Shown: one piece after another, positions 42,001 through 49,983 of the stretch
Position numbering within the stretch: the first letter of the stretch is position 1
How the letters are laid out: each line of letters opens with the position of its first letter
DNA from: CADCWN01 sp039810045
GTDB lineage: Bacteria > Chloroflexota > Chloroflexia > Thermomicrobiales > CADCWN01
Assembly: GCA_039810045.1 (NCBI GenBank)
Contig: JBDHWF010000009.1
Coordinates: forward strand, 1 to 53,113
Reading direction: 5' to 3'
DNA: 53,113 nucleotides
Program-made: the position numbers and the translations under genes
Notes under the pieces: model-generated
Databases searched by the model: none
What the model saw: the letters and a program-made list of their open reading frames with translations, nothing else
What the model was told of the DNA's origin: nothing

Positions 42001-42948
42001 ATGAATGAACAGATGGGAACAGTCCGCGTCGCCGTCGTGCAAGATACGCCAGTTCACTTTGACCGCGAGGCGACGATTGAGAAAACGGTGCAATTGTTGC
42101 GTGAGGCGAGTAAGGGTGGAGCGCAGGTCGTACTTTTCCCTGAAGCATTCATCCCCGCCTACCCCCGTGGTTTGAGTTTCGGTGTGGTCGTTGGCAGCCG
42201 GAGCGATGAGGGCCGTCGCCTGTTCGCCCGCTATTATCAGAACGCCGTTGATGTGCCGAGTGCAGCAACCGAGCGTCTGGGTGCTGCGGCGCGAGAGGCC
42301 GGGGTCTGGTTGGCGATTGGGGTGATTGAGCGGGCGCAACTTGGTGGCACCCTCTATTGCACGCTCCTCTATTTTGGCCCGGATGGGACCCTATTGGGTA
42401 AACATCGTAAACTCAAGCCAACAGCGGCAGAGCGCTTGGTGTGGGGCGAGGGCGATGGCAGCACCCTGCCAGTCATTCCCACACCATTTGGGCGGATTGG
42501 CGGCCTGATCTGTTGGGAAAATTATATGCCGCTGGCCCGTACTGCGCTCTATAGCAAAGGTGTCGAACTCTATCTCGCCCCAACTGCCGATGCCCGTGAT
42601 TGCTGGCAGGCAACGTTGCAGCATATCGCGCTGGAAGGACGCTGTTTTGTCCTGGCGGCGAATCAGTATGTCACCCGTGAGAGTTATCCACGTGATCTTG
42701 GCCCAGAGGCAATGACCGACCTTGAACAAGCCCCAGCAGAGATGTGCCGGGGTGGCAGCGCGATTCTCTCGCCATTGGGGGAATACCTGGCTGGTCCACT
42801 CTACGGTCGCGCCGGGATGCTCTATGCCGACCTTGACCGTGCTGCGCTAGCTGGGGCACGGTTTGACTTCGATCCAATCGGGCATTATGCGCGACCAGAT
42901 ATTTTCACCTTTACAGTTAATGAACGCGCTTATGGTGACGAGCGCTAG
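42001..42948 (+). CDS. nitrilase (carbon-nitrogen hydrolase)
   Basis: A 315-residue enzyme that hydrolyses nitriles to acids and ammonia. The catalytic triad is visible: E48 in LFPEAF, K137 in KHRKLKP and C171 in GLICWENYMPL. CWENYMPLAR is the hallmark of true nitrilases rather than amidases. FPEAFIPAYPRG and DARDCWQATLQHIALEG match the aliphatic/aromatic nitrilase group. It lies 30 bp after the GNAT gene and 54 bp before the APH-fold kinase. Natural substrate is uncertain; cyanogenic or aromatic nitriles, or indole-acetonitrile, are possible. Confidence 0.9.
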   Translation: MNEQMGTVRVAVVQDTPVHFDREATIEKTVQLLREASKGGAQVVLFPEAFIPAYPRGLSFGVVVGSRSDEGRRLFARYYQNAVDVPSAATERLGAAAREAGVWLAIGVIERAQLGGTLYCTLLYFGPDGTLLGKHRKLKPTAAERLVWGEGDGSTLPVIPTPFGRIGGLICWENYMPLARTALYSKGVELYLAPTADARDCWQATLQHIALEGRCFVLAANQYVTRESYPRDLGPEAMTDLEQAPAEMCRGGSAILSPLGEYLAGPLYGRAGMLYADLDRAALAGARFDFDPIGHYARPDIFTFTVNERAYGDER

Positions 42949-43002
42949 AAGCGATGGTATCACCCGGCGAGAATAGCTAATGAATCTGGTGGAGAGACGA
43001 CA

Positions 43003-43986
43003 ATGATGCGCCTGAGTACGCTCTGGCGGGTGGATCAAACGATTCGGGCGGATGGTAGCAGCCCGGTGGCCGATGCGATTGCGGCCCAGTGGGGCATGAC
43101 GGCAGGCACTGCGCGGTTCGTGCGTTCAAGTGCGAACTTCGTCTACCGTTGCCAGCAACCCGCGCGTTTCTTGCGCTTTTCTGATAGCACCGAGCAGCAG
43201 CGCGCGGCGGTTGTCGCTGAGGTGCAATTATTGCACTGGCTTGATCAGGCCGAGTTCACGGTGGCTGTGCCATTAGCCTCACAGCACGGTGAGTTTGTGG
43301 AAACTGTGGAGACTGCATGGGGGACCTTTCATGCAGTCCTCTATTCGGCACTGACTGGTGAGCAACGACAGATCGCGACTCTGCCTCCCGCCAGAGCCGA
43401 GGCGTGGGGCCTGGCCTTAGGACGGCTGCACGCCGCCATTCGTGAATATGTTGGCACGAATGCAGCGCCACGCCCTTCCTGGCGTGATCTCCTCACGATG
43501 ATTGCTGCGGTATTACCAGCGGACTGCCCCGCTGTGCAAACGGAACTGGCAGAGATGCGCATGGCGTTGCGGTTGCTGCCGCTAGCTCCTGATAACTATG
43601 GCCTCTGTCACGGTGACTTTGAGCTTGATAATCTGCTGTGGCACGGTGATCAGATCTCCGTCCTTGATTTTGATGATTGCGTTTATCTCTGGTACGTGGC
43701 CGATATTGCGTTGGCTCTCGGCGATCTCCTGGCGACCAGTGTCGCGACGAATGATCCCCGCTATCGGGCGTTTATTCAGGGATACCGTCGGGCTTATCCG
43801 CTTGATGACCAAGCGCTGTTACAACTCCCCTTATTCCGGCGCCTGGCTGACTTGCTGAAATATGCCAGGGTGAAACGGGCAACCGATCTGGTGATCACTC
43901 CTGAACACCCAGTTTGGCTGGCACAATTGGATCAGAAACTGCGCCAGCGGGCAGCAGAATACGAGACTGGCATTGCGGCACGATAA
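43003..43986 (+). CDS. aminoglycoside-phosphotransferase-fold kinase
   Basis: A 327-residue APH/ChoK-fold protein. The catalytic loop is CHGDFELDNLL (H-G-D-x-x-x-x-N) and the metal-binding VLDFDD follows. The N-terminal half has GTFHAVLYSALTGEQ, where GxxxAVLY resembles the hinge region. Such proteins phosphorylate homoserine, choline, sugars, aminoglycosides or macrolides; sequence alone does not choose. ATG 43003 follows GGTGGAGAG (second ATG immediately after). It follows pheA, GNAT and nitrilase on the same strand and ends in a stem-loop at 44051-44084. Confidence 0.82.
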   Translation: MMRLSTLWRVDQTIRADGSSPVADAIAAQWGMTAGTARFVRSSANFVYRCQQPARFLRFSDSTEQQRAAVVAEVQLLHWLDQAEFTVAVPLASQHGEFVETVETAWGTFHAVLYSALTGEQRQIATLPPARAEAWGLALGRLHAAIREYVGTNAAPRPSWRDLLTMIAAVLPADCPAVQTELAEMRMALRLLPLAPDNYGLCHGDFELDNLLWHGDQISVLDFDDCVYLWYVADIALALGDLLATSVATNDPRYRAFIQGYRRAYPLDDQALLQLPLFRRLADLLKYARVKRATDLVITPEHPVWLAQLDQKLRQRAAEYETGIAAR

Positions 43987-44050
43987 GCCGAAAACAAGCG
44001 GATGCTGGCGATAAGCGGACTCAGCCCCCGCTCACTGTGCCATGATCACA

Positions 44051-44084
44051 CTCGCCAGAGTGGGCAACTGCCCACTCTGGCGAG
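44051..44084. terminator. 16-bp stem-loop, bidirectional terminator
   Basis: CTCGCCAGAGTGGGCA (44051-44066) and exact complement (44069-44084) with a 2-nt centre; the loop must be 4 nt in RNA. It lies between the APH-fold kinase gene and the LPxTG-type gene, which converge. Confidence 0.7.
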
Positions 44085-44108
44085 AGATCGGCCCCCGATC
44101 GTTGCCTA

Positions 44109-44681
44109 TTATCGTTGTCGTCGCGCCATCCCAGTGGCCCCAGCGAGCAATGCAAGCAGGCTCAGGGCGAAGGCACCGACGATCAGTGTGTTCTGCGCGT
44201 CAGCCTGTGCCGCATAGCCGCCACCTGTTTGGGGCAGGTTCGTGGGGGCAGCTGTCAGGGTGTAGCGGCCCTGGGTCAGCATGGTGCCAGCGGCGTTCAT
44301 CGCCTGCACCGTGTAGTCCCCTGGGGCATCCTTCACGGTGTCCAGGTTGATACTGATGTTGCCGTTGGCGTCAGTGGTAACTTGCTGCCTGGTCAGTACT
44401 GCGCCTGCGCTCATTGTGGTGATCGTCAGGCTTTCACTGGGTGGCAGCCCAGTCATCGCGACGTTGATCGGTGTCCCTACCGGGGCGTTGTTCGGCGTAC
44501 ACTTGGTGGTTGCCACCGCCGATGCGACCATCGGCAGCATCACCATTCCCATGACAAGCAGGATCAGGCTGAGTAGCCCTTGTCGAGACCATCGCGATCT
44601 CCTGACCACCTTGGTGTCTGGTGTGGTTGTCGGTCGTTTCAACTCTGATGAGAAGGGTTGCGCTATGGTGTAGGCTGACAT
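44109..44681 (-). CDS. LPxTG-type cell-surface protein
   Basis: A 190-residue exported protein: a basic N-terminus, hydrophobic signal segment (34-56), a beta-rich Thr-rich domain, LPQTG at 149-153, then a hydrophobic segment (165-184) and a basic RRQR end. This is the full sortase-recognition layout. The domain from 60 to 145 has TGLPPSESLTITTMSAG and a closing DYTVQAMNAAG resembling bacterial Ig-like or 'big' repeats. No sortase is encoded in the window. ATG 44681 follows AAGGAGG by 8 nt. A second feature, an 8-bp inverted repeat, lies in the leader. Confidence 0.82.
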   Translation of the reverse strand: MSAYTIAQPFSSELKRPTTTPDTKVVRRSRWSRQGLLSLILLVMGMVMLPMVASAVATTKCTPNNAPVGTPINVAMTGLPPSESLTITTMSAGAVLTRQQVTTDANGNISINLDTVKDAPGDYTVQAMNAAGTMLTQGRYTLTAAPTNLPQTGGGYAAQADAQNTLIVGAFALSLLALLAGATGMARRQR

Positions 44682-44717
44682 GTGCTGTTCCTCCTTGGTC
44701 TACGTCGCAGATCCAAC

Positions 44718-44738
44718 GATACGATTAAGGATCGTATC
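44718..44738. promoter_or_regulatory. inverted repeat in the LPxTG gene leader
   Basis: GATACGAT and ATCGTATC, perfect 8-bp arms with a 5-nt spacer, 37 bp before the ATG at 44681 and downstream of the predicted promoter. Operator or RNA hairpin. Confidence 0.5.
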
Positions 44739-44744
44739 TCTCTC

Positions 44745-44774
44745 ATATTACGGAGCAGCTATCTATTTTGTCAC
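44745..44774 (-). promoter_or_regulatory. putative promoter of the LPxTG gene
   Basis: GTGACA (44774-44769), 18-nt spacer, TAATAT (44750-44745) on the minus strand. Both boxes are one to two mismatches from consensus. Confidence 0.45.
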
Positions 44775-44870
44775 GCTGTATTTCCAGCTTGGCGGGGGAA
44801 TTAAATAGCACGGTACTGATTTGTTGGATTGTTCGGATGTTCAGTCTTTGCTAATGATCTTGTGGTGGTG

Positions 44871-44920
44871 AAAAAACGCATTCCCCACTCAGTACTACAA
44901 CGCTGAGTGGGGATGCGTTT
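44871..44920 (-). terminator. intrinsic terminator of typA
   Basis: A long stem, CCCCACTCAG (44883-44892) with its complement (44903-44912) extended through one bulge to AAACGCA/TGCGTTT, followed on the minus strand by six T (A run at 44871-44876). It starts 22 bp after the typA stop and is the only textbook intrinsic terminator in the window. Confidence 0.9.
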
Positions 44921-44941
44921 AAGGAAAAGTGTAATTGGTGT

Positions 44942-46798
44942 CTAGCGGCGTGGTGCCGTTTGCTTCTTGGCGCGGGCGCGGTCACTCTCTTGCAGCAAGC
45001 GCTTGCGCAGGCGAGTGTGCTTCGGCGTGACTTCCAGTAACTCATCGTCGGCCAGGAAGTCGAGCGATTGTTCCAGGCTCAGTTTCAGTGGTGGGGTCAG
45101 GCGCACATCAATGTCAGCAGTTGAGGAACGCATATTGGTCAGCTTCTTCGCTTTGCAGACATTGACGGTCAGATCGGCATATTTGGCGTTCAGGCCGACG
45201 ATCATCCCTTCGTACACTTCTTCACCCGGTTCGATGAAGGTCTGGCCGCGCTCCTGTGCTGCCGCCAGCCCGTAGCTAAGCGCGGTGCCGGTTTCGTGGG
45301 CGATCAGCGCTCCATTGCGCGTGGTGCCGATTGGCCCAGCCAGGGGCTGATAGCCCAGCAAGAGACTGTTCATCACCCCTTCGCCGCGTGTTGCCGTCAG
45401 GAAGAGGTTGCGGAAACCGATCAGGCCACGCGTTGGTACTTCAAATTCCAGACGAGCCCGCCCGTTCTCTTCGTGAACCAGGTTCGTCATCACGGCGCGG
45501 CGGGGGCCCAGTAACTCGGTGACTGCTCCAATCGAATCTTCTGGCACATCGATCACGACAGCCTCAAATGGCTCTGACTTGACCCCATCGATCTCTTTGA
45601 CGATCACTTCTGGGCGGGAAACCTGGAACTCAGAGCCTTCACGGCGCATCGTTTCCACCAGGATCGAGAGATGCAATTCGCCGCGTCCGGCCACTTCAAA
45701 GACTTCCGCTGAATCAGTTTCGCGCACCCGCAGGCTGACATTCGTTTCAATCTCGCGATCGAGGCGACCTTTCAGTTGGCGCGACGTGAGCGGGTTACCA
45801 TCGCGACCTGCAAAGGGGCTGGTATTGACTCCAAAGGTCAGTTGCAGAGTTGGTTCTTCCACAGCGATCGAAGGCAATGCTCCAGGGGCAGCGGGGTCGG
45901 CAATGGTGTCGCCAATCGTCCCCTCGGCTACGCCAGCCAGCGCGATGATGTCACCCGCCGCGCTGCTCGGCACTTCGCGGCGGCCCAGGCCATCATAGGT
46001 CGCCAGCCAGGAGAGTTTGCTGATCGTCGTGGTGCCGTCCGGGCGCACCAGCGCGACCTGCTGATTGGCGGTGATCTGCCCCTGACTGATCCGGCCAATC
46101 GCGATGCGGCCCCGGTGTGGATCATAGTCGAGTGTTGTGATCAGCATGCGCAACGGTGCATCAAGCTCCGCCTGTGGGGGCGGTACGTGTTCCAGGATAG
46201 TGCGGAATAGTGGGCCAAAGTCACTGGCTAAGGTCTCTGGTGTGGCTCCGGCCAGCCCTTGCTTGGCGATTGTGTAGATTACCGGGAACTCTAGCTGCGC
46301 TTCATCGGTCGCCAGATCCAGGAAAAGATCTTGGGTCATCGATAGAACTTCCGCTGGGCGGGCACTGGGACGATCGATTTTATTGATCACGACAATCGGT
46401 TGTAAGCCCATGCTGAGCGCTTTACTCAGGACAAAGCGTGTCTGCGGCATCGGCCCTTCCACGGCATCGACCAGCAGCAAACAGCCATCGGCCATGTTCA
46501 ACACCCGTTCGACCTCGCCACCAAAGTCGGCGTGGCCCGGAGTGTCGATGATATTGAGCTTGACTCCTTCGTAGACGATGGCGGTGTTCTTGGCGAGAAT
46601 GGTGATACCGCGTTCGCGCTCCAGTTCATTGGAATCCATGATTAGCGTCCCGGCGGCGTTGGGATCGCGGAAAACGTCGGACTGTTTCAGTAAGCCATCG
46701 ACCAGCGTAGTCTTGCCATGATCAACGTGGGCAATAATTGCGACATTGCGAATGTCGGTGCGGACTCCCGCTTGCGGGGCAGCCGTGGCAATCGTCAT
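44942..46798 (-). CDS. typA: translational GTPase TypA/BipA
   Basis: TypA is a ribosome-binding GTPase used in stress and 50S assembly. 618 residues from ATG 46798. G1 is AHVDHGKT (23-30), G2 region ERERGITI, G3 DTPGHADFGGEVERV, G4 NKID. Domains II-III and the TypA-specific C-terminal domain follow, ending in a basic RARAKKQTAPRR-like tail (RAKKQTAPRR). The upstream frame reaches 46855 but GGAAGGCAGGAT lies before ATG 46798. A hairpin lies between it and the small gene upstream; an intrinsic terminator follows the stop codon. Confidence 0.97.
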   Translation of the reverse strand: MTIATAAPQAGVRTDIRNVAIIAHVDHGKTTLVDGLLKQSDVFRDPNAAGTLIMDSNELERERGITILAKNTAIVYEGVKLNIIDTPGHADFGGEVERVLNMADGCLLLVDAVEGPMPQTRFVLSKALSMGLQPIVVINKIDRPSARPAEVLSMTQDLFLDLATDEAQLEFPVIYTIAKQGLAGATPETLASDFGPLFRTILEHVPPPQAELDAPLRMLITTLDYDPHRGRIAIGRISQGQITANQQVALVRPDGTTTISKLSWLATYDGLGRREVPSSAAGDIIALAGVAEGTIGDTIADPAAPGALPSIAVEEPTLQLTFGVNTSPFAGRDGNPLTSRQLKGRLDREIETNVSLRVRETDSAEVFEVAGRGELHLSILVETMRREGSEFQVSRPEVIVKEIDGVKSEPFEAVVIDVPEDSIGAVTELLGPRRAVMTNLVHEENGRARLEFEVPTRGLIGFRNLFLTATRGEGVMNSLLLGYQPLAGPIGTTRNGALIAHETGTALSYGLAAAQERGQTFIEPGEEVYEGMIVGLNAKYADLTVNVCKAKKLTNMRSSTADIDVRLTPPLKLSLEQSLDFLADDELLEVTPKHTRLRKRLLQESDRARAKKQTAPRR

Positions 46799-46877
46799 CA
46801 GGGTTATCCTGCCTTCCTGGCCCCCTCGATCCCTCACGATGGGAGGAGTGAGCAACTACTATATTGGGGACCGAGGC

Positions 46878-46931
46878 TAATGACGCGCACGTAACGGCCC
46901 GTGCGTCACCACACGGGCCGCGTGGTCATTA
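46878..46931 (-). repeat. imperfect stem-loop between the small repeat gene and typA
   Basis: CGGCCCGTG/CACGGGCCG (46895-46903, 46912-46920) with an 8-nt loop, extended through bulges by CACG/CGTG and TAATGAC/GTCATTA. It lies 87 bp past the small gene stop and 80 bp before typA. Either a terminator without U-tract or a typA leader structure. Confidence 0.45.
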
Positions 46932-47017
46932 GGTTATGGGAAGTATACCATGTCTAGACTGGGGAAGTCGAAGGAATTGTGGCTTGATCGCAGGGGTTTT
47001 CCTGTTGCAGAATGCCT

Positions 47018-47284
47018 TTAGCGTCGCTTGCCCTTCTGCCCAATACCCAGGACTGCGCCAGCACTGCCGATACTGAGAATCGAGCCAGTACTACCAATGC
47101 TGAGGATACTGCCACTACTCCCGATACTCAGCAAGCTCCCAGCACTCCCGATGCTCAAGATGCTGCCAGCACTGAAGAGACTGTAGATGCTGAGAAAGCT
47201 ATAGTGGCTATGGATACTGCGCCAACTCGTACTCGTCATATCAGTAGGTTGGCGACCTGGTTTGCTTGCTGGATCGTTGCTCAT
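47018..47284 (-). CDS. small nonapeptide-repeat protein (SILSIGSxG repeats)
   Basis: An 88-residue protein of unknown function. Residues 1-30 are polar, with STSWRSIHSHYS before the repeats. From residue 41 to 76 there are four 9-residue copies of the pattern S-(I/L)-L-S-I-G-S-x-G (x = A, S, T, A), then a degenerate AVLGIGQKG and a basic KRR end. DNA of the four copies occupies 47057-47164, 27 bp each, similar but not identical. The regular Ser/Gly and Ile/Leu spacing suggests a beta-solenoid or a membrane-active or surface-adhesive assembly. No signal peptide. ATG 47284 follows AGGAGAG by 7 nt. It lies 85 bp after the sugar-binding protein gene. Confidence 0.75.
   Translation of the reverse strand: MSNDPASKPGRQPTDMTSTSWRSIHSHYSFLSIYSLFSAGSILSIGSAGSLLSIGSSGSILSIGSTGSILSIGSAGAVLGIGQKGKRR
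47057..47164 (-). repeat. four 27-bp tandem repeats coding for nonapeptides
   Basis: Four in-frame 27-bp units inside the small gene at 47018-47284. The units differ mainly at third positions while the protein copies are nearly identical, so the protein pattern is the conserved level. Confidence 0.8.
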
Positions 47285-47369
47285 CGTTAATCTCTCCTGC
47301 TCATTCAACCGTCAAGGAGATTTTCCAGGCTCCGCAATCCTACTATGCACCAACAGTATCGGCAACAGG

Positions 47370-48902
47370 CTAGCGCACTTGTAACGCTGCGTTTGCCTGC
47401 TCTACGGCGTGATCAAGTAATTCATGCGGAGAGCGCCGCGGTTCAGTCAGTGCCAGCAATAGGGCTTCTTCCAACGCTTTGCGGGCCTCAGTCACGCCTT
47501 GCACCGTTGGCTCTGGCAGGGCTTGCTGTGGTAGGACGGTGACGGCGACCCGATACCCCGGTTGGGCATTGATCTGTTGCACCATTGCTGGTTGGGTCAG
47601 GGCCGATTGCCGCACAGGAAGGTATCCCGTTGCCGCAGCCCAGCCTGCGGTTGCCTCGGTGTCGGTCACATATTTGAGGAACAGCCAGGTGGCAAGTTGC
47701 CGCTCTGGAGTGGAGCGTAGGATGGCGAGGTTGCTGCCAGAAAGGATTGTCGTTGGTGCAACACCGCTGCTGTGTGGGAGTGGCGCGAGGCCCCAGTTGA
47801 ATTTGCCACCGCCAGCAACCAGATCACGATAGTAGCTAAAGCCACTGCTGGCATCGATGGTGAAGACCGCCCGACCAGCCCCAAAATCGCTTTGATCAGC
47901 AAATTGCTTCTCGATCAGATAGGCACAGCCACTGGTGACGAGATCTTGTAACAGCGCGAGCTGCTCGACCCCAGCCGTCTCATTGAAGCGCCAGGCTGTT
48001 TGCTCTGTGTTGAGTGCTTGCCCGCCACGCGAGGAGACGGCGGCCAGAAAACTGGAGGCGTTGATGTTGATCGCGTAGCCTTTTGTTTCCCCAGTGAAGC
48101 GCTTACAGGTTGCGGCAAATTCGTCCCAGGTTTCGGGTACTTTGACCCCGGCTTCCTGCAACTTATCGGCGTTGTAATAGAGGGCGAGTACGCTTTTCGC
48201 GAATGGCAATGCCAGGAGTTGCTCTTGCTGGATCGTTGCCGTGAGGTACGCAGGATAGAAATCGCGGAGATCATTGGCGCTGAGGCCATATTGCGCTGAG
48301 TTGACATAGTCGTTCAATGGGGCGATGAGGTTGGCCGTACGGTATTCCGTCAGTTGATTTTCGGTTGCTGTGATCAGATCAGGCGTGCTGTTGGCGATGG
48401 CGGCAGCGCGTACTTTGTTAAACAACGTGCCGCCCTGATACTCCGACTTGATCGTGATCTGCGGATAGCGGGCCTGGAAGCCCGTGATCAACCGTTGTAG
48501 TTCCTGTTCGCGTACCCCTGGTGGCTGCGCGTGCCAGAACGTTACGGTCACGGGCTCTGTCAGCTTTATTGTGTCAATCGAGCTGCCCCGACCAGGAGTA
48601 AGTCCGAAGGGATTGGGTGTCGCGGCGGTGCGTGGAGTCGCTGGGCTACTCGTGCGTGTTGGCGAAGCAGCGGGCCGACTGGCGGTAGCTGGATTAGTTG
48701 TTGCCGTTGTCGCGATCGTGGGGCTACCGCTACGCGGCAGTGCGGCGATACTGGTAGGGGTATTGCTATTGCTCGCTGGTGGTGCGGTTGCCGTTGGGGT
48801 GTTGCCACTGCCGCAGGCGACGAAGAGCAGTAGCCCCATGATGACCAGCAGATGTTTCAAGCGGGCGGCGCGCAGGCACAGTCGTTGTTCAGGATAATGC
48901 AT
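47370..48902 (-). CDS. ABC transporter sugar-binding lipoprotein (SBP family 1)
   Basis: A 510-residue extracellular solute-binding protein. It has a lipobox FVAC (Cys30) after HLLVIMGLLLF, a long Thr/Pro/Ala/Ser linker (33-100), then the MalE-like domain: VTFWHAQPPG, YPQITIKSEYQGGTL, LLALPFAKSVLALYYNAD and the C-terminal region WLFLKYVTDTEATAGWAAATGYLPV. Probable ligands are oligosaccharides or glycerol phosphates. Start ATG 48902 follows AGGAG by 7 nt; upstream ATGs (48926, 48980) are less likely. No permease or ATPase gene is adjacent. A long-range inverted repeat lies in its leader. Confidence 0.92.
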   Translation of the reverse strand: MHYPEQRLCLRAARLKHLLVIMGLLLFVACGSGNTPTATAPPASNSNTPTSIAALPRSGSPTIATTATTNPATASRPAASPTRTSSPATPRTAATPNPFGLTPGRGSSIDTIKLTEPVTVTFWHAQPPGVREQELQRLITGFQARYPQITIKSEYQGGTLFNKVRAAAIANSTPDLITATENQLTEYRTANLIAPLNDYVNSAQYGLSANDLRDFYPAYLTATIQQEQLLALPFAKSVLALYYNADKLQEAGVKVPETWDEFAATCKRFTGETKGYAININASSFLAAVSSRGGQALNTEQTAWRFNETAGVEQLALLQDLVTSGCAYLIEKQFADQSDFGAGRAVFTIDASSGFSYYRDLVAGGGKFNWGLAPLPHSSGVAPTTILSGSNLAILRSTPERQLATWLFLKYVTDTEATAGWAAATGYLPVRQSALTQPAMVQQINAQPGYRVAVTVLPQQALPEPTVQGVTEARKALEEALLLALTEPRRSPHELLDHAVEQANAALQVR

Positions 48903-48929
48903 GCTTGTTCTCCTATGATTCGCCATGAC

Positions 48930-48995
48930 GCAGGCAGATTTAGTAGGCGACCCAATGCCACGGTATGGCCAGGGCGGCACAAGCGATCTGCCTGC
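48930..48995 (-). promoter_or_regulatory. long-range inverted repeat in the sugar-binding protein leader
   Basis: GCAGGCAGAT (48930-48939) and its exact complement (48986-48995), 10-bp arms enclosing 46 nt. The enclosed sequence has a smaller GCCA...TGGC pair. It lies 28 bp before the start codon. Could be a mRNA leader element or an operator pair. Confidence 0.4.
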
Positions 48996-49151
48996 CAGCG
49001 ATACAGCGTAATTGTGGTGAAGGGTGGCCCTACATAATACGAGGGCCTGCTACGGTGGAGATTGCCGCAGCGCGAAACCAGAGCGGTTCACTATTACTGT
49101 ACACCGTGATCGCACTGTTGATCAAATCCTGGGTTTGCAGCAGTTGTACTG

Positions 49152-49910
49152 CTATCGCTCAGCTACAGGCTGTTTCCGAGCCTCGATCAGCACACCAATC
49201 CCATCCAGGATTCGTTCGAGACTGAAGGCAAACTCCCGATCTGCGCCTTCGTCATTGGCAAACGCTCCACCGTGGACAGCCGCAACGAGCGCGGGAAACT
49301 CGTGCGGATCAAGGATTTCGGCCAGGAACTGGTTGTAGTGGGTCATGATCTCGGTTGGCTCAGGGGCAGTTGAAACCGCCAGATCAGCGACCAGACTTGC
49401 TTCAGAGCGGATGTAGCTATTCAGCAATAAGACAAGCAGCGGTTTCTCTGCATCATGGAGTGCAGTATTCTGTAATGGTCGTAACGCCGCATCAAGCCAG
49501 CGTAGCTGATTCGGCGTGGTTGGTGGTCCGCTAACTGGAATACGCACGACCCAGAGATGCTGATAAAGGACGGCGCGGGTTGCCCAGGCCCAGGCCGATA
49601 GCCCGCGGCGCCAATCAGGCGCCGCGGTGAGGCTGGCTGGTGGCTGCCCCAGGGCGGCATCAAGCATCAGCGTGAACAGTTCATCCTTGGTCGCCACATA
49701 GCGATAGAGCGACATTGCGCCAGTCCCTAACCTGTTCGCGACCCGCGCCATCGTTACGGCGCCCAACCCTTCGGTGTCCGCAATCGTGATCGCTGTATCA
49801 ACGATTTGTGCCACACTCAGCCCTTGCTTTGGTCCTTTGGCTGGTCGTGCCCTGCGCCCCCAGACGGTGGCAATGCTCGCTGGTAATGACACCTTCTGCG
49901 AATTTTCCAC
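49152..49910 (-). CDS. TetR-family transcriptional regulator
   Basis: A 252-residue repressor: N-terminal helix-turn-helix (residues 30-80, SVAQIVDTAITIADTEGLGA then VTMARVANRLGTGAMSLYRYVATKDEL), and a C-terminal TetR_C-type ligand-binding domain like that of the tetracycline repressor subgroup. The prefix VWGRRARPAKGPKQ is typical of this group. GTG 49910 follows AAGGAG by 6 nt. It is divergent from the FAD monooxygenase gene; the intergenic operator lies at 49956-49983. Confidence 0.93.
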   Translation of the reverse strand: MENSQKVSLPASIATVWGRRARPAKGPKQGLSVAQIVDTAITIADTEGLGAVTMARVANRLGTGAMSLYRYVATKDELFTLMLDAALGQPPASLTAAPDWRRGLSAWAWATRAVLYQHLWVVRIPVSGPPTTPNQLRWLDAALRPLQNTALHDAEKPLLVLLLNSYIRSEASLVADLAVSTAPEPTEIMTHYNQFLAEILDPHEFPALVAAVHGGAFANDEGADREFAFSLERILDGIGVLIEARKQPVAER

Positions 49911-49929
49911 ACCAAACTCCTTTTCACCC

Positions 49930-49958
49930 TTGACAACTCCTTCTACTGAGTATATCAT
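49930..49958 (+). promoter_or_regulatory. sigma70-type promoter of the FAD monooxygenase gene
   Basis: TTGACA (49930-49935), 17-nt spacer, TATCAT (49953-49958). Strong match. The -10 overlaps the first operator half-site. Confidence 0.75.
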
Positions 49959-49983
49959 ACGCAATATAGCGTATGTGATACGC
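49956..49983. promoter_or_regulatory. operator with three GCGTAT half-sites
   Basis: CATACGC (49956-49962) and GCGTATG (49969-49975) form a perfect 7-bp inverted repeat; a third half-site ATACGC (49978-49983) pairs with the middle one as a second overlapping repeat. They cover the -10 and probable transcript start of the monooxygenase gene. The TetR-family protein is the likely ligand-responsive repressor. Confidence 0.7.

Noticed and set aside
46799..46877. Riboswitch in the typA leader
   Set aside because: Only a 5-bp CTCAC/GTGAG pair seen, with no known consensus.
47040..47180. Tandem repeat read as a possible CRISPR or minisatellite
   Set aside because: Units are 27 bp, contiguous without spacers, in frame, and conserve protein rather than DNA.
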